A DNA stretch of 64,000 nt from Cryptomeria japonica (lineage: Eukaryota; Streptophyta; Pinopsida; Cupressales; Cupressaceae), in contig NC_081415.1 in the NCBI RefSeq assembly GCF_030272615.1, positions 379,531,392 to 379,595,391 on the forward strand, read 5' to 3'. Both the position numbers and the translations under genes were made by a program. A model generated the notes under the pieces. That model saw only the letters and a list, made by a program, of their open reading frames with translations. It had not been told where the DNA came from and made no database searches. This document shows positions 53,190 through 64,000 of the stretch, piece by piece. Numbering within the stretch: position 1 is the stretch's first letter; each line of letters starts with the position of its first letter.

Positions 53190-54273
53190 CAAGGAACACT
53201 GAGAGGAGGGGGGGTGAATTAGTGTTTGGCAATTTCTATTTTTATTAACCTACTCTTTCAACCACTTAATACAAATAAAGAAAAGTAAAGTGCATAAACA
53301 CAAAGCAAAGATTACCAACACCATAACACTAATATTTTTACACGAAAACCCGGTTAAGGGAAAAACCACGGTGGTATTCAAACCCACAATATTAATATAC
53401 TATGTTAGAAGTATAAAAATATTACATGAGTGGAATGCACATGCATTCATGCACACTTCCTAGAGCTTATTGCTCAGTTACAAGTAAGGGATACAACCCG
53501 GAAGGCTCACTACCTTACAAAATAGTTACATATAATAATTGGAATATCTGAATTGATAAGTAGCATCTACAAATGCTGAAAATAGTTCTGGTTAAGAACA
53601 AAATATTGTATCTTACTCAGCTCTGCAACACTTCTCTATTATGATATTATATTGTAATCTAGAGCACAAATCCTTCAACCGCACACTTGAAGTTGCGCAC
53701 AATCACTCATACATGCATCACACATAACCATCAATATACCAAATGATCAAATCAATCAGTCTTATATACCTACAACATCAAATTAGGTCTTCATCAAGCT
53801 AGCCCAAAAATGCATAGCACGCAACATGAAACGTGTTACCCAAATTGGCTCAATCCGATCTAAAAACAAGAAAGAAGACCAAAAAAAATTGACTACATGC
53901 TTCCCACATGTCAGCCAAGAAACCTTGAACACATAATCAATCACCAAAATTATTCCAATAATTCTGCACAATATGCTACATCACTAGTCAGCCAAATAGA
54001 ATTGTTCTTCCTGAAATGTTGAATACTGAATCTTCAATCTTGATGAAAGACAACACCGAAGGCTAAGATTATGGAATTAGGTACTCCAAACATCCAACCA
54101 ACTACCTGTATCACCACAAAGAAAATGTGCAACCAAAATGAAGTTATACTCAAAATACTCCCATACTGTCCAATACTAAGTTCCACCTTCCAGACTTAAG
54201 AAAAATTGGACTTCATACTTCCAGTAGTATGAATCTATACAATCCAGATGGAATCTCCAAGCTAGATTGCCAT
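53190..54273 (-). repeat. copia LTR fragment fused to gag
   Basis: It carries 'aacactgagaggagggggggtgaatta', 'ttacacgaaaacccggttaagggaaaaaccacggtgg', 'gaatgcacatgcattcatgcacacttcctagagc' and 'ccatcaatgacaact', the ordered blocks of the copia LTRs here. Neither terminal TG nor CA is found, so both ends are truncated: one at the gag join, the other at the LINE remnant. No primer site remains at the join. Confidence 0.8.
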
Positions 54274-54289
54274 CAATGACAACTCCCCA

Positions 54290-55480
54290 TACACTTATCT
54301 ACACTTTTGTAGTGTCTCTTGTCAACAAAAAGATCAACAACAACCAAAAAGGGGGAAGCAAGAGAACAATGCAAATATGAGACCACCAAAGAAGATGGTG
54401 GCAAGCAGGGAGAAACTTTATTTACACTTGGGATAGGAGGATGATCCAAAGAGACATAAGGAAGCATAATAGGAATGTCAAGGCACAAAACACCCTGAAC
54501 ATGGTGCTTAACAAAAACTCGGTCAAGGGCCACCTTAGAGGAAGTGTCAACAATCAAGTGTTATTCCTTAGCACCCTTCCACCAAGTAGCATAACCTTTT
54601 TGAATTGCCAAAGAGTAGTCAAGAGATAGATGACCATTAGTTAAGTAATGATGACAATGAAAGGGGAAGCCCTCATAATCCAATAGTTGTGACTAAGACC
54701 TGTCTCCAACCATCAAAACCACTTCCCCATGAAGTGGTTTGTAGATGTCCACATCAACAAGAGTGTGAGCATAGGTTGGGTGACTGATATGAGACACAAC
54801 ATCATCAACCTACAAAAAATGACCAATAGAATTTTTTATTTCCTCATAACCAAATTTATCCAAAAACTAGAGAGGGAGGTAAGGCATTCTAACACAAACT
54901 AGATGCACTGAAGAGGCTCTACAAGGGGGTTAAAGGAGGGATTTTAGGGTTTGAAAAAAAGAACATGCTCTCCCTAGGCCCAAGATCAACCCAGCATAAT
55001 ATTTTGATCTACACACAAATCAAACAAAGCAATTAAAAAAAATTGCACAGGGAAAAGGTTTGATCTTACCTAAAACCAAGGAACTCCAAAAGGTTTGAGC
55101 CTAGCTATGGAGGTCAAGAAGAGAGGGCCATAGTGAGGGAAAATAGCACACCAAAGTGCATCTCTGGAATAAATCTTCATTCTCAAAAACATACTCACCA
55201 TAGATAATGATAAGAGAAGATTTGGCACATGAAATGGGATGAGATGTGTGTTGGAGGTGAGTAGGGATAGAGCCAAACTAAGTAGCTTGAGACACATTTA
55301 TTAGAAATAGGGCATGTCCAAAGACCACAAACAATAGTAGCCTCAGGAGAAGCTTGCACACAAAGGCCACCCCCGTACCCAACCCAACAATAGGGGAGTT
55401 GATACTAGAAGCCCCTAAAGTCCCCACAACCACAACAGACGAATTAGGAAGAAGAAGTGGGAAAGGATTTTAGAAAACAA
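54290..55480 (-). pseudogene. L1-type LINE ORF1 remnant (DUF4283 plus CCHC-like knuckle)
   Basis: Minus-strand frames give LVCYFPSLWPSLLDLHS, then FVLECLTSLSSF or, in the neighbouring frame, VRMPYLPL with FLDKFGYEEIKNSIGHFL. VDDVVSHISHPTYAHTLVDV, GEVVLMVGDRS and QLLDYEGFPFHCHHYLTNG follow. This block order, ending in the L-D-Y-E-G-x-P-F-x-C...G-H knuckle, is that of the DUF4283/zinc-knuckle protein of plant LINEs. The knuckle ends HLSLDYSLA, where the last Cys is Tyr. ORF2 (endonuclease/RT) is not present. Many stops. Confidence 0.75.
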
Positions 55481-56829
55481 ATAGATTCATCACAATGATA
55501 AATCAATTTATTTTATGTTAATTTGAAAATAGGTGTGTTGAAAAGTGTAGTAAGAATCATTTCCTAAAGTCAAGCAAGGTATTGAATTTTTTACTTATTT
55601 TTATCATTATCCTCATCATCCCACCAAGAGACCACCAAAATAGTGGGAGTGTAATTAAGGTTAGTATCATAAAATATTGATCAAATTTTTAATTGAACTA
55701 AAAGATATGAGAATATATCATTTTTAGGGTATTGGAGTCTACTTGACTTGTTTCCTATCGTTACCTATAAAATTCCCAAAAAATGGTCAAATGCAACATT
55801 TTTATGAAATACAAACTATATTTTCTCAAAAATTTCAAACAAGATCACATACCATTCATGTCAGGTTTTAGAGCTACTTGGGTTCGTTATCTACCAAAAC
55901 CTACAAACAAGTTAGTTTTTCGTGCTAAGGTAAGAAAATGAAAGAAAATCAACCTAGCAAAAAAATCATTTTCACCTTCAAGCCTATCAAATTTTGAGAT
56001 TTGAACTTCCTATGATTGTTTTCAAAGAAGTTGAACTTGACAAAAGAGCATATAGTAGATATCTCAAGTATGTAAGGCACAATAACACAAGCACATACAA
56101 AAGAGATTTATAATATTTAAAAAAAAAAACTCTATTTGGTTAAATTGTAAAAATGCTTTAAATCATAAGTTAGGGAGACTAATTTTGGAAAAGTTAAGCA
56201 TTAAATATTTACTGTGATGGTTTGTTTAAAAAAAATGAAGTTGAAATTTGGAATTTGATTTTTTTCAGTATATATATATATGAATGGTTTTTAAGGCACA
56301 ACTAGAAAATTCATTGATAAAATCATTTTGGTATGCATTTTACTAAAATTTGTTGTTACTTTTGTGGAAAGCAATGCATCATTGTGTTTTCAAGAATGAG
56401 GTTTGGAGTCCTAATGATTTCATAGGGAATTCATGATCACAACTCTGTATAATAGGTGGATTAATTTCTCAAAGTATCTTAAGTTAAGGAGGTTTCTTAA
56501 TAGAGGTTCTTTGTACCATGAACCTAATCCTATTGTTTCATATCATAGATACCATAGGCTCTAACAAGTATTGGAGCAAAATCTAGGCATTTAAGTGGAC
56601 TTGGAGTAGATAGTTCGCAATGTTATTGTATGCTCTAGTTAGTTTAATTGCTTCATTATGAAAAAGAAAGAATGTCAATATACTTGTTGATAAGATCCAC
56701 ACATATAATAATTGAAATAAGAAAATGTAAAGGATTGCATACCACATAAGAGATATTTGTAGGCTAAGATGTGCTAATATTTAATATTAAAAAAAATAGA
56801 ATAAACCCTTTAAGTTAGGTAAAACTATC
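55481..56829. other. AT-rich DNA, no gene recognised
   Basis: I see poly-A and poly-T patches and a short (TA)n at about 56268-56281, but no open frame with recognisable motifs on either strand and no LTR blocks. Old insertions may be present beyond recognition. Confidence 0.6.
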
Positions 56830-56834
56830 CAATA

Positions 56835-57627
56835 TGATGCAGGAGCATCCCCGATTCACAGCAATCTTGCATCAACCAAAAACATTTTCTTTTTTGTTTT
56901 GTTTTCTATTTGCGGTTTTAGTTTTCCTTTCTGTGTATCTCGGTTTTGGCTCACTGGATCCTGTTGAGTTGGATTCTACTAGAAGACTTGATCATCTTTC
57001 TTTCTTTCAAACCATAGCTCTTTTCGATCACTTTCTGGCAAGATATCGCTACCGGTTTCCATAACAATTTCTTGTTATCAGTTGTTCCTTTGTTACCGGT
57101 TGCATGAGACCTATTTTGGTGATCTACCAAAACCCATTCTAAAGCTTGTGGAGTCTTGGACGTTGATCTTGATGTTTCTTGGCATGTGGCCAACCTTCTA
57201 CGTTTCATCCTTTGGATTTTTTAGAGGAATCTCTTGGCAGAGGTCGACCTCATTCATTTTGCACGTTAGGTCTTGTTCTTCGGGTTTTGATCCCTTTTGG
57301 GCCGACTAGATCCTTTGGATTGATATATATATTTTTAATCATGATTTAGAATGGATTCAATAAAAGATCAATTAGATCAATCAGAGATAGACTGTGCCTA
57401 GAAGATAGATCTTTAGATTCAAGGTCCCAGTGTGACCTATTCTACTAGGCCTGTGTGTCAGTATGTTGTAATCCGGTTGTTACCAGTCAGATGTAATTAA
57501 CTTTCATGCAATAAAACTATTTGTTTTGTATTACCTCCATCATATATGTGTGTTTCTGTTGTGTTTACTCTTGCTGACCGATTTGGATTGATCTCCTTGA
57601 GGTCCCTCCTCACTAGTGACTGCTTCA
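56835..57627 (+). repeat. gypsy solo LTR with perfect target duplication
   Basis: It begins TGATGCAGGAGCATCCCCG and ends TGACTGCTTCA, 793 bp, flanked by caata on both sides (56830-56834 and 57628-57632). It has the LTR's TATA run and AATAAA. No internal sequence remains. It is the same family as the chromovirus at 21591-27787. The intact duplication dates it as one of the simpler and probably younger events. Confidence 0.95.
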
Positions 57628-57632
57628 CAATA

Positions 57633-58748
57633 TTACTTATGGAAGAACACATTCCATAAATACCCCAAATTTAATATCATACTCAACACATCCTTACAAT
57701 AATAATCACCTCATTTATATAGACCCCCCTATAATAACATAATTGAGGGGTAACCCTAATGAAGGCCTATTCATCATTGAATATAATTAATTACACAAAT
57801 TATCCACTTGACCCAATATAAATAACTTAAAGGGTTTGTGCCATATGTCAAAATTTCCATCCACTTAAATTCATTATAATGTCCTATTGCTAGGTACATA
57901 ACATGCCATCCCAAACGTTCTCTCATCTTTGAACAATTGGTGGGTTTTGTGTTGCATTTGACTTCCTGAGATAGATCTTTTTCTTTATTTCTTTAGGTGA
58001 CCCAAGATAAGGTGGTGGTGGAGGATGCCCTTCTCTCTCCATGAATATTTGAATATGAAAATGATGTATTAAGTACAATTGCTTAAAGAGGAAGACATTT
58101 TTTCTTAAATATGTTTTAGAATCCCATCCTTGGTTAAGAGTGTGAGGATATGTAGGAATATGTCAAACATTGTATAGGCTTGGTTGCTTATTGTTGTTGG
58201 GTTGTTTTCAATGGTTTGTCTTGCAGTGTGGATCAATTAAGTTTTTTTTAATGTTTAAATATATTTTTCATCTCCTGTTGAAGTGTTATGAGGTAGCTTG
58301 GCCATTGTCCCTTTTTGGCATAACTAACTATTACTTCTATGATGCCAAGTTTGGAGTAGTTATTCCTTTCATTCTATGTGGATCCACATTGATTGGCTGT
58401 CAATTCCATGTATTATCATGCCCCCATGATTCTTGCTTCTCACAATGATGGGAATGTCTACATCAAGTACCCTTTATTATTTTTGGAGGCTTCTTTGTTT
58501 CTTCACTCCTTGTTGTTGCTTGCTTTATTTTTTTATTAAGACAAAAATAGGTTTTCAAGGGACCTGAAACCCTTTACAAGAAGATTACAAAAAATATATC
58601 ATTAAAGCCCAACAAAACAGAACAGACCAGAAAGACTACAAGACTAACAAAAAACAAGACACGTAGAAAGAACCCCAACCTAACACCAGCAAAAAAGCCA
58701 GCAAAATGCCAGCAGAAGAACACAACAACACCAACAGAAGAAACAACA
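57633..58748. other. no gene recognised
   Basis: AT-rich sequence following the solo LTR. A 92-codon plus-strand ORF at 58170-58448 is Cys- and aromatic-rich without recognisable motif and is probably chance. From about 58540 the composition becomes A-rich, leading into the 3' side of the minus-strand pseudogene. Confidence 0.55.
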
Positions 58749-60195
58749 CTAACCCAGGTTCTTTAAAGTTTCAGCAACTTTGTCTTCAAGTTGATTCATC
58801 TTTTGGGCTGCTTCCTTCAACTCTAGAATGTCCTCGGACAAATTAGTAGTCTTCTTCTTTGTACTTGCCCTTCTTCTCTTGCTCAGACCCGAAGTATCCT
58901 TAGTACCCAAATATTTTTCCTTGTCTAAATCAACAAAAACCCTATCTTGGTGAATTTTTTCTATCTTAGCCACCAAAGTATTCATATTATCAGTCGAGGA
59001 TTTAATAATTTTGTGGCTATACTCCATAATTTTGTGGAAGGTGGTCTCATATTTGTTGATTCTCTGTTCCGCTTCCCCAAACTTATTATCATACATATCC
59101 TTCATCTTTTCAATTTCTTCCACATTCTTGGTTAAGAAATTTGCCATCATTTTCTTCTTATCTTCAGACCAAAGGGCACAAATAAAGGTCCCTTGAGGCT
59201 TCTCCTTCACACAACCAAAAAGCAAGGGCTCAGTAGTAGCCTGCGATTTCTCCTGTGTATCCTCCTTAGCATATAAATCTTCAATCTTAGAAAAAATGGA
59301 TCTATGTTTGACATTCAAGCTTTTAATCTCATGAAAATTCCATCTGAAGAGTCTATAAAAATGCACAGAGTTGTTTTTGGTAGTCTCCAAAACTCCAAAA
59401 GCAATCTCCTACTTGGGCTGAAAATCTTGAAATCTCAACTCCACAGGCGACTGAGAGTTCCCCTCCTTATCATGAGGAGAAAGAGAGTCCTCAAAGTCGG
59501 GAGGGGAAATAGGAACATCATGCTCCTGGGAACTATTAGAGATCAAAAGGGAAGAACCTTTCCATTTCCCCTTGACTTTCTTCACAAACTTACCTCCCCT
59601 TGCCGAAGGAGAACCCTTGCCCTTGTTGGTCCCTACAAACAAATTCTTTTGTAGTCTTTTAGGTTTTTTGGGAGGGGGTGAAATTCCTCTTCCTCCTCAT
59701 CCTCATTATCCCAACCCTCATGCTCAGAGTTACCACTTTCTTCCCCATCATCATCAGAGACTGAGAGAGCCTAATTACGGTTCTCAGAGACCCTAGCGTT
59801 GAAATGTTCATAGATGACCAAGATTAACCCTTGATGCAAAACAAGGTTATTGAGGGGATTCTATCTATATTCAATAATGTTGGTGTTAAAAGAAGAGAGC
59901 AAGTAAAAGGGAAGGGAGATCTTCACCTTATATCTGAAATGGTTGAGAAAAACAAAGTGGTACCCATAAATCTTCATAAACCTGTCGCCTAGAGTGAAGA
60001 ATTACATAATCGCTTTAAGGAGTTCTCTCCAAATGGGCTTTATTTGTTTCGGCTTGAAGTTAGACTTACTAACCTTCATCAAATTCTCCTTCTCCTTAGA
60101 TAGCTTTGGGAACTTCTTAATGACCCCCTTCGAGAGCTTTCTATCAAACAAGTTGAGCTTTGGATTTTTCTTGTTGCTTGCTTTGTTAACTTAGG
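58749..60195 (-). pseudogene. unidentified protein pseudogene, about 470 codons, few stops
   Basis: The minus strand is largely open from 60195 to 58749. The N-terminal part is basic (NKKNPKLNLFDRKLSKG, KVSKSNFKPKQIKPIWRELL). A folded-looking segment follows (FFTLGDRFMKIYGYHFVFLN, KISLPFYLLSSFNTN, NLVLHQGLILVIYEHFNA), then an acidic linker (SVSDDDGEESGNSEHEGWDN). After a frameshift near 59645 comes a Lys/Gly-rich linker, and after one TAG (59406-59408) a coiled-coil C-terminus ending LEDKVAETLKNLG and a stop. The final 213 codons (58749-59390) are uninterrupted. I do not recognise the family. An ORF1/gag-like protein of a retroelement is possible; a decayed host gene is the alternative. Confidence 0.5.
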
Positions 60196-60316
60196 AGGGA
60201 AAAAATTACTCTTTTGTATTTATGTTTATCTCTTGTCTTTCTTTTCCTTCGTTAACTTAGGAGGAAAAAAAATTACTCTTTTGTATTTATGTTTGTCTCT
60301 TGTCTTTCCTTTGCTT
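60185..60316. repeat. two tandem copies of a 66-bp unit
   Basis: 'gttaacttaggagg...attactcttttgtatttatgttt...tctttc' occurs at 60185-60250 and 60251-60316 with a few differences. It lies exactly at the N-terminal side of the 58749-60195 pseudogene, so the upstream part of that gene may have been lost or displaced here. Confidence 0.85.
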
Positions 60317-62199
60317 CTTTGGTAGCTTACTTTGTAGCTTCTTAAACTTGCTTTAGCTTGACTTAATTTTGGTCTTCATTATGTGTAATATTTTTAAGAC
60401 ACATTCTTTCCTCCTATTACTAAAGATTCATTAACTTATTTCACATATTGATGTTTATTGTTCCCAAATATTCGAAGGATAACTAGGAAAGATATCAAGC
60501 ATATGCATATCCAAACTATATAAGTTAAAATGCAAAACATAATTTCTATACAGAGATTCAAATGTTCAAAATTTTGAATATCCTTACCCATTATTTGATC
60601 ATCCATAATTTGATTTGTGAGCAGAATTTTTAATTACTTCTATTCAAGAGATGAGTTTAAAAGTTGAATTTTAAATTGATTTCTTTATTTACTCAATTAT
60701 TTTTCAATCCTAGGGAGAACTTCTACATGCCTAAGCTTCACAACCATAATAAATAACTATAATGGTATAAGGGTTGTTAATAAATTTATAAATAATAAGT
60801 AGGGCCATCGAACCTAATATACAATAATGCATCCAAAAATACAAAAACCTAACCTGATATACACAAATACATATGTGTGCCCAGTTTTATGGACACGAAA
60901 TCATGGTTGCTGAGAAATGTATGCGTGTACCCACAACTTCAAACATGTAAAAAAGGTAAAAAAAAATATATGTTTTTCAATAATTGAAAAGGGAGGTACC
61001 AACAATTAGGAGGCATATATCAATATTCTATTTTAAAAAAGGAAAAAATATGCATTCACCTATTTTTTTAAATGTCAAAGCATCAACCAATGAGAGACAA
61101 GAATTAAAATGGGTTGACCAAATTTCCTAACGTTTATATTTTTTAAAATTTATTTCAAAATATAGAAATTATTTTATCTATTATTTTGTTGGTTAATAGT
61201 ACTCTACAGTCTTATTGGCATGATGTAAGCATTTGACTAGGGGAGAGGTGCCAATACATGTGCAGGGTCCTAAACATGCTATAGTATGTGGGTGGTTAGG
61301 GACCCACTAAGGTGCATCTGATCACCCAGTACATGTCTAGTTTTTGACTAATAATCAATTTTTTAAAACCTACTAATCAATCAACATTAATTTGGCCATA
61401 TTCTAGTTAAATTTTGATTGAAATATATATTAAATAAAAACATTAAGTACTGAACAAAGGAGTCAAACAAGTATGACCATATCATTCACCAGTTGTTCAT
61501 AACAATGACAGATACTGTTGTGCACAACAGTGGGCCCCATGTAGAACTTATGCATGCCCACATGAACAAAATGTAAGGATAAGATTTACGCTTATCTGAG
61601 GCATGCCACCCTACTTACAAACAAAAGTCCCAAGAATAGACTTCCACGTAAACAACCATCAACACAAAAGAGGGCCACCATAGGTAACTACACCCTACAC
61701 CTAAGACCATGTATTCCTACAATAAGATGTCCAAGTCAACACTTTTTGGGGCTCTTTGTCTACGTGTCCATCTCTACAGCACACCAACTAGTCACCTCAA
61801 TGCACATCTATTAATCACTTCACCACCTTTCCCACCTATATCCACAACAAAATTGTGTAAGGCCACTATTTTCCATTAAAAACCAATCAACTCGGACATA
61901 AATGGCGATATCAAATGGGCACTGTAAATGCAATTTAGATTCAAAATTTAAAATGGAAAGATTACACACATTAAATAGGTCACACAAACAAGAATTACAT
62001 TTAAATAATACAAAGAACAATGAAATTATATCATTTGGGTCACAAAGAAGACACAGCAGTCATCAAATAGGAGAAGGAAGACATAGAAGGCATCAAACAA
62101 TTCAAAGAAGACACAACAAGTATTCAAGTATGTATTTTCTTCCAATTTATAACTACTCTTATTGTTAAACCCTTTCTTTCCCCTTACACTTACTATTTT
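60317..62199. other. AT-rich DNA, no gene recognised
   Basis: No convincing ORF, LTR block or RNA gene. A short degenerate repeat of 'aaagaagacacaacaag'-like units is visible at about 62040-62130 (spacing roughly 30-60 bp). Confidence 0.55.
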
Positions 62200-63390
62200 A
62201 CATCATCATGGTTGAGTTTTTGCTTCATTTCCTTTTCTTTTATTTAGTTTCCTTCATCCATTACTTTTTGTTTTATAGTATTTCATGTTTTCATGTTTCT
62301 ATTGTGTCATTCCTCTTCATTGCATTTTTAGTTTTACAAACCCTCACATTTCTTACAAACCCTTACTATTTTGAATTTTTACAAACCCTTATGTTCATTT
62401 TTGTAAACTCTATCTATTTTCACGTTTTGATGTTCTTTCCTGCACGTTCATTTCATGTTTCATTGTTACCTTCAATTTCATTTCATGTTTCATCATTTCC
62501 TTTAATTTCATTTCATGTTCAGTTTATGCTTACCCTTATTGTTTTACATCCTTATGTTTTATTTAGATCCCTTCACCCAATACTTATAGATTCATTTTGT
62601 TCCCTTCACCTTAACAAATTAAAGCCTTCATTTTTTTAATGTGTCATGTTTTATTCATTGCATCTAACCTTCACTATTAGATTTCTACTGAATCCTATGT
62701 ATGTGATTTTACATTTTTTGTTCTCAAGTTTTCCTCACTGTTTTCATCATTCCATGTTTTCATGTTCATTTGATGTTCTATTGTTTCCTTCCTCATCATT
62801 TTCTTTTCAGTTTTAAAAACCCTCACATTTTTTACAAACCCTTGCTATTTTCAACTTTTACAAACCCTTATATCCATTTTTGTAAACCCTATCTATTTTC
62901 AAGTTTTCATGTTCTCTCCTACACATTCGTGTCATGTTCCATTGTTTCCTTCAATTTCATTTCCTATTCAGATTATGCTAACCATGACTATTTTACATCC
63001 TTATGATTTATTTAGATCCCTTCACCCAATACTCATAGATTCATTTTGTTCCTTTCACCTTAAAAAATTAAGGCTTGCATTTTCTTAATGGTTCGTGTAC
63101 CAATTTACTGCATTTAACCTTAACTTGTTTCATTTCTACTGAACCATATATATGTGATTATACATTTTCTATTCTCGGCTGCTCTTACTATTTTCATGTT
63201 TAGACATTCATTCCAATATTTTGATTTGTGTTCCATTGTTTCCTTTATAATATTTAAAACCCTTATTGTTTGGCATCCTCATGGTTTATTTGTCTTTTCA
63301 ATCCCTTTTTGTTTTACATCCTCATGGTTTGTTCACATCATTCATCCTTTGTAGTTACTCATAACTGTTAATTTTTCCATTTCATAGTTT
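62200..63390. repeat. diverged tandem repeat, period about 450-480 bp, 2.5 copies
   Basis: The block 'ccctcacattt...acaaaccctt...tttttgtaaa...ctatctattttca' occurs at 62341 and 62820. 'ttagatcccttcacccaatac...tagattcattttgtt' occurs at about 62563 and 63012. 'ccattgtttcctt' and 'ggtttattt' mark a partial third unit after 63160. The plus strand is very T-rich, with 'ttcatgttttcat' recurring at short range. The T-rich ORFs here (for example 62208-62639) are composition artefacts. Confidence 0.75.
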
Positions 63391-63428
63391 CCCATACTCC
63401 ACATCCTAATTCTACTTACTCTCTATAG

Positions 63429-64000
63429 ATGAAGAGGGGAGATCAAAGGACGAAGCCTATTGTAAGGAAAAGAGCATCAACAAGGTGGTCAAGCTATAAA
63501 ATAGGAGTCATATTCCCCCTATCCACTAAAGATGTCGACCCAATTGTGACAACCTGCTTGGGTAGTAGAAGGTGCCATCAATCTAGGTATCAACATTAAG
63601 GGCCAAGACGAATAGGGGACTTTTAGTTTCCCGTCACCACCACCAACCCTACCATCTGAGGTGGTGCATTACTATGTTGATTGTGCATTTGATCCCAAAT
63701 GTACACAAGAAACATAATTATGTACCAATGATGTGGAGGCCAACATAGGTTCCCAAGATAATGACACGCAACCTTCTCAATTAAAACCATTAATCAGTAG
63801 ATTCTTAAAACTTCATGTGCACACTGTCAACCAAAAGTAACAAAAGGGGGTTGATAATGATATCTAGTTGAGAATCCAATCTAAGCTATTCACATTAGAT
63901 GACTGCTTGAACCTTGAAATGGAATAGGAGCAGAGGAAGAAAGAGCTTGAGGATATCAAAATCTGAAAGAAAGAACAAAGTAAGGAGAATAAGGTAGCTT
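63429..64000 (+). pseudogene. degraded coding sequence running off the right edge, unidentified
   Basis: An ATG at 63429 opens a 56-codon basic ORF (MKRGDQRTKPIVRKRAST). From 63661 a single frame stays coherent to the window end with only five stops in 113 codons: VVHYYVDCAFDPKCTQET, stop, LCTNDVEANIGSQDND, LKPLISRFLKLHVHTVNQ, stop, then LFTLDDCLNLEME and a charged helix. Composition (higher GC, normal amino-acid mix) differs from the T-rich repeat to its left. No family recognised. Confidence 0.4.

Noticed and set aside
58170-58448. 92-codon plus-strand Cys-rich ORF
   Set aside because: No signal peptide pattern with ordered Cys spacing, no neighbours in frame, and no similarity to anything I recognise; most likely chance.
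62208-63354. Phe/Ser-rich ORFs up to 143 codons that look like membrane proteins
   Set aside because: The plus strand here is extremely T-rich and tandemly repeated, so stop codons are rare and Phe, Leu and Ser dominate. No conserved motif, and the frame is not kept between repeat units.
1-64000. CRISPR array, tRNA or rRNA genes, or a bacterial-type operon
   Set aside because: No short direct repeats with unique spacers. The TGGTATCAGAGC-type matches are retroelement primer sites, not tRNA genes. Everything recognisable is plant retroelement sequence.

Overview
The window looks like nuclear DNA from a seed plant with a large, repeat-rich genome. It is AT-rich. The long terminal repeats (LTRs) carry primer sites matching initiator-tRNA-Met. 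Ty1/copia, Ty3/gypsy chromovirus and L1-type LINE remnants are all present and all decayed. A gymnosperm is plausible given the density and age of the nesting, but nothing here proves a species. I found no intact host gene, tRNA, rRNA or CRISPR array. Almost everything recognisable is a broken mobile element, so most coding entries are pseudogenes.

Layout. 1-8786: minus-strand copia element (Copia-B), complete from 5' LTR to RNase H but running off the left edge, with a solo LTR (957-2521) in its RT/RNase H gene. 8787-9786: low-information C-rich DNA. 9787-13451: minus-strand copia derivative (Copia-C) that keeps both LTRs but has lost nearly all of pol. 13452-14476 and 33549-34655: two halves of an older Pro-rich, G-patch-containing polyprotein remnant, separated by a 19-kb plus-strand copia array. 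14477-33548: that array, three or more LTRs of one family (family I) sharing two internal regions. Its middle LTR is itself split by a Ty3/gypsy chromovirus (21591-27787). 35277-36190: 5' end of a second, minus-strand copy of the same gypsy family.

36191-49386: minus-strand family-I copia (Copia-E) carrying three later insertions: a 2.8-kb unknown element (36791-39616), a family-I solo LTR with a perfect 5-bp target duplication (40859-46771), and inside that LTR a 4.65-kb TG...CA element, also with a perfect target duplication (41699-46349). 49387-51755: pseudogene of a conserved-looking plant ORF with a fresh 90-bp in-frame tandem repeat. 52020-54273: copia gag fused to an LTR fragment. 54290-55480: L1-like ORF1 (DUF4283 plus zinc knuckle). 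56835-57627: gypsy solo LTR with perfect target duplication. 58749-60195: unidentified pseudogene, mostly open. 62200-63390: diverged tandem repeat. 63429-64000: degraded coding sequence running off the right edge.

The value of the window is its stratigraphy. At least six insertion events can be ordered by nesting, several with readable target-site duplications. The best candidates for something undescribed are the 4.65-kb element with its 40-bp foldback, the 2.8-kb insertion with an 8-9 bp duplication, the G-patch polyprotein remnant, and the two unidentified pseudogenes.
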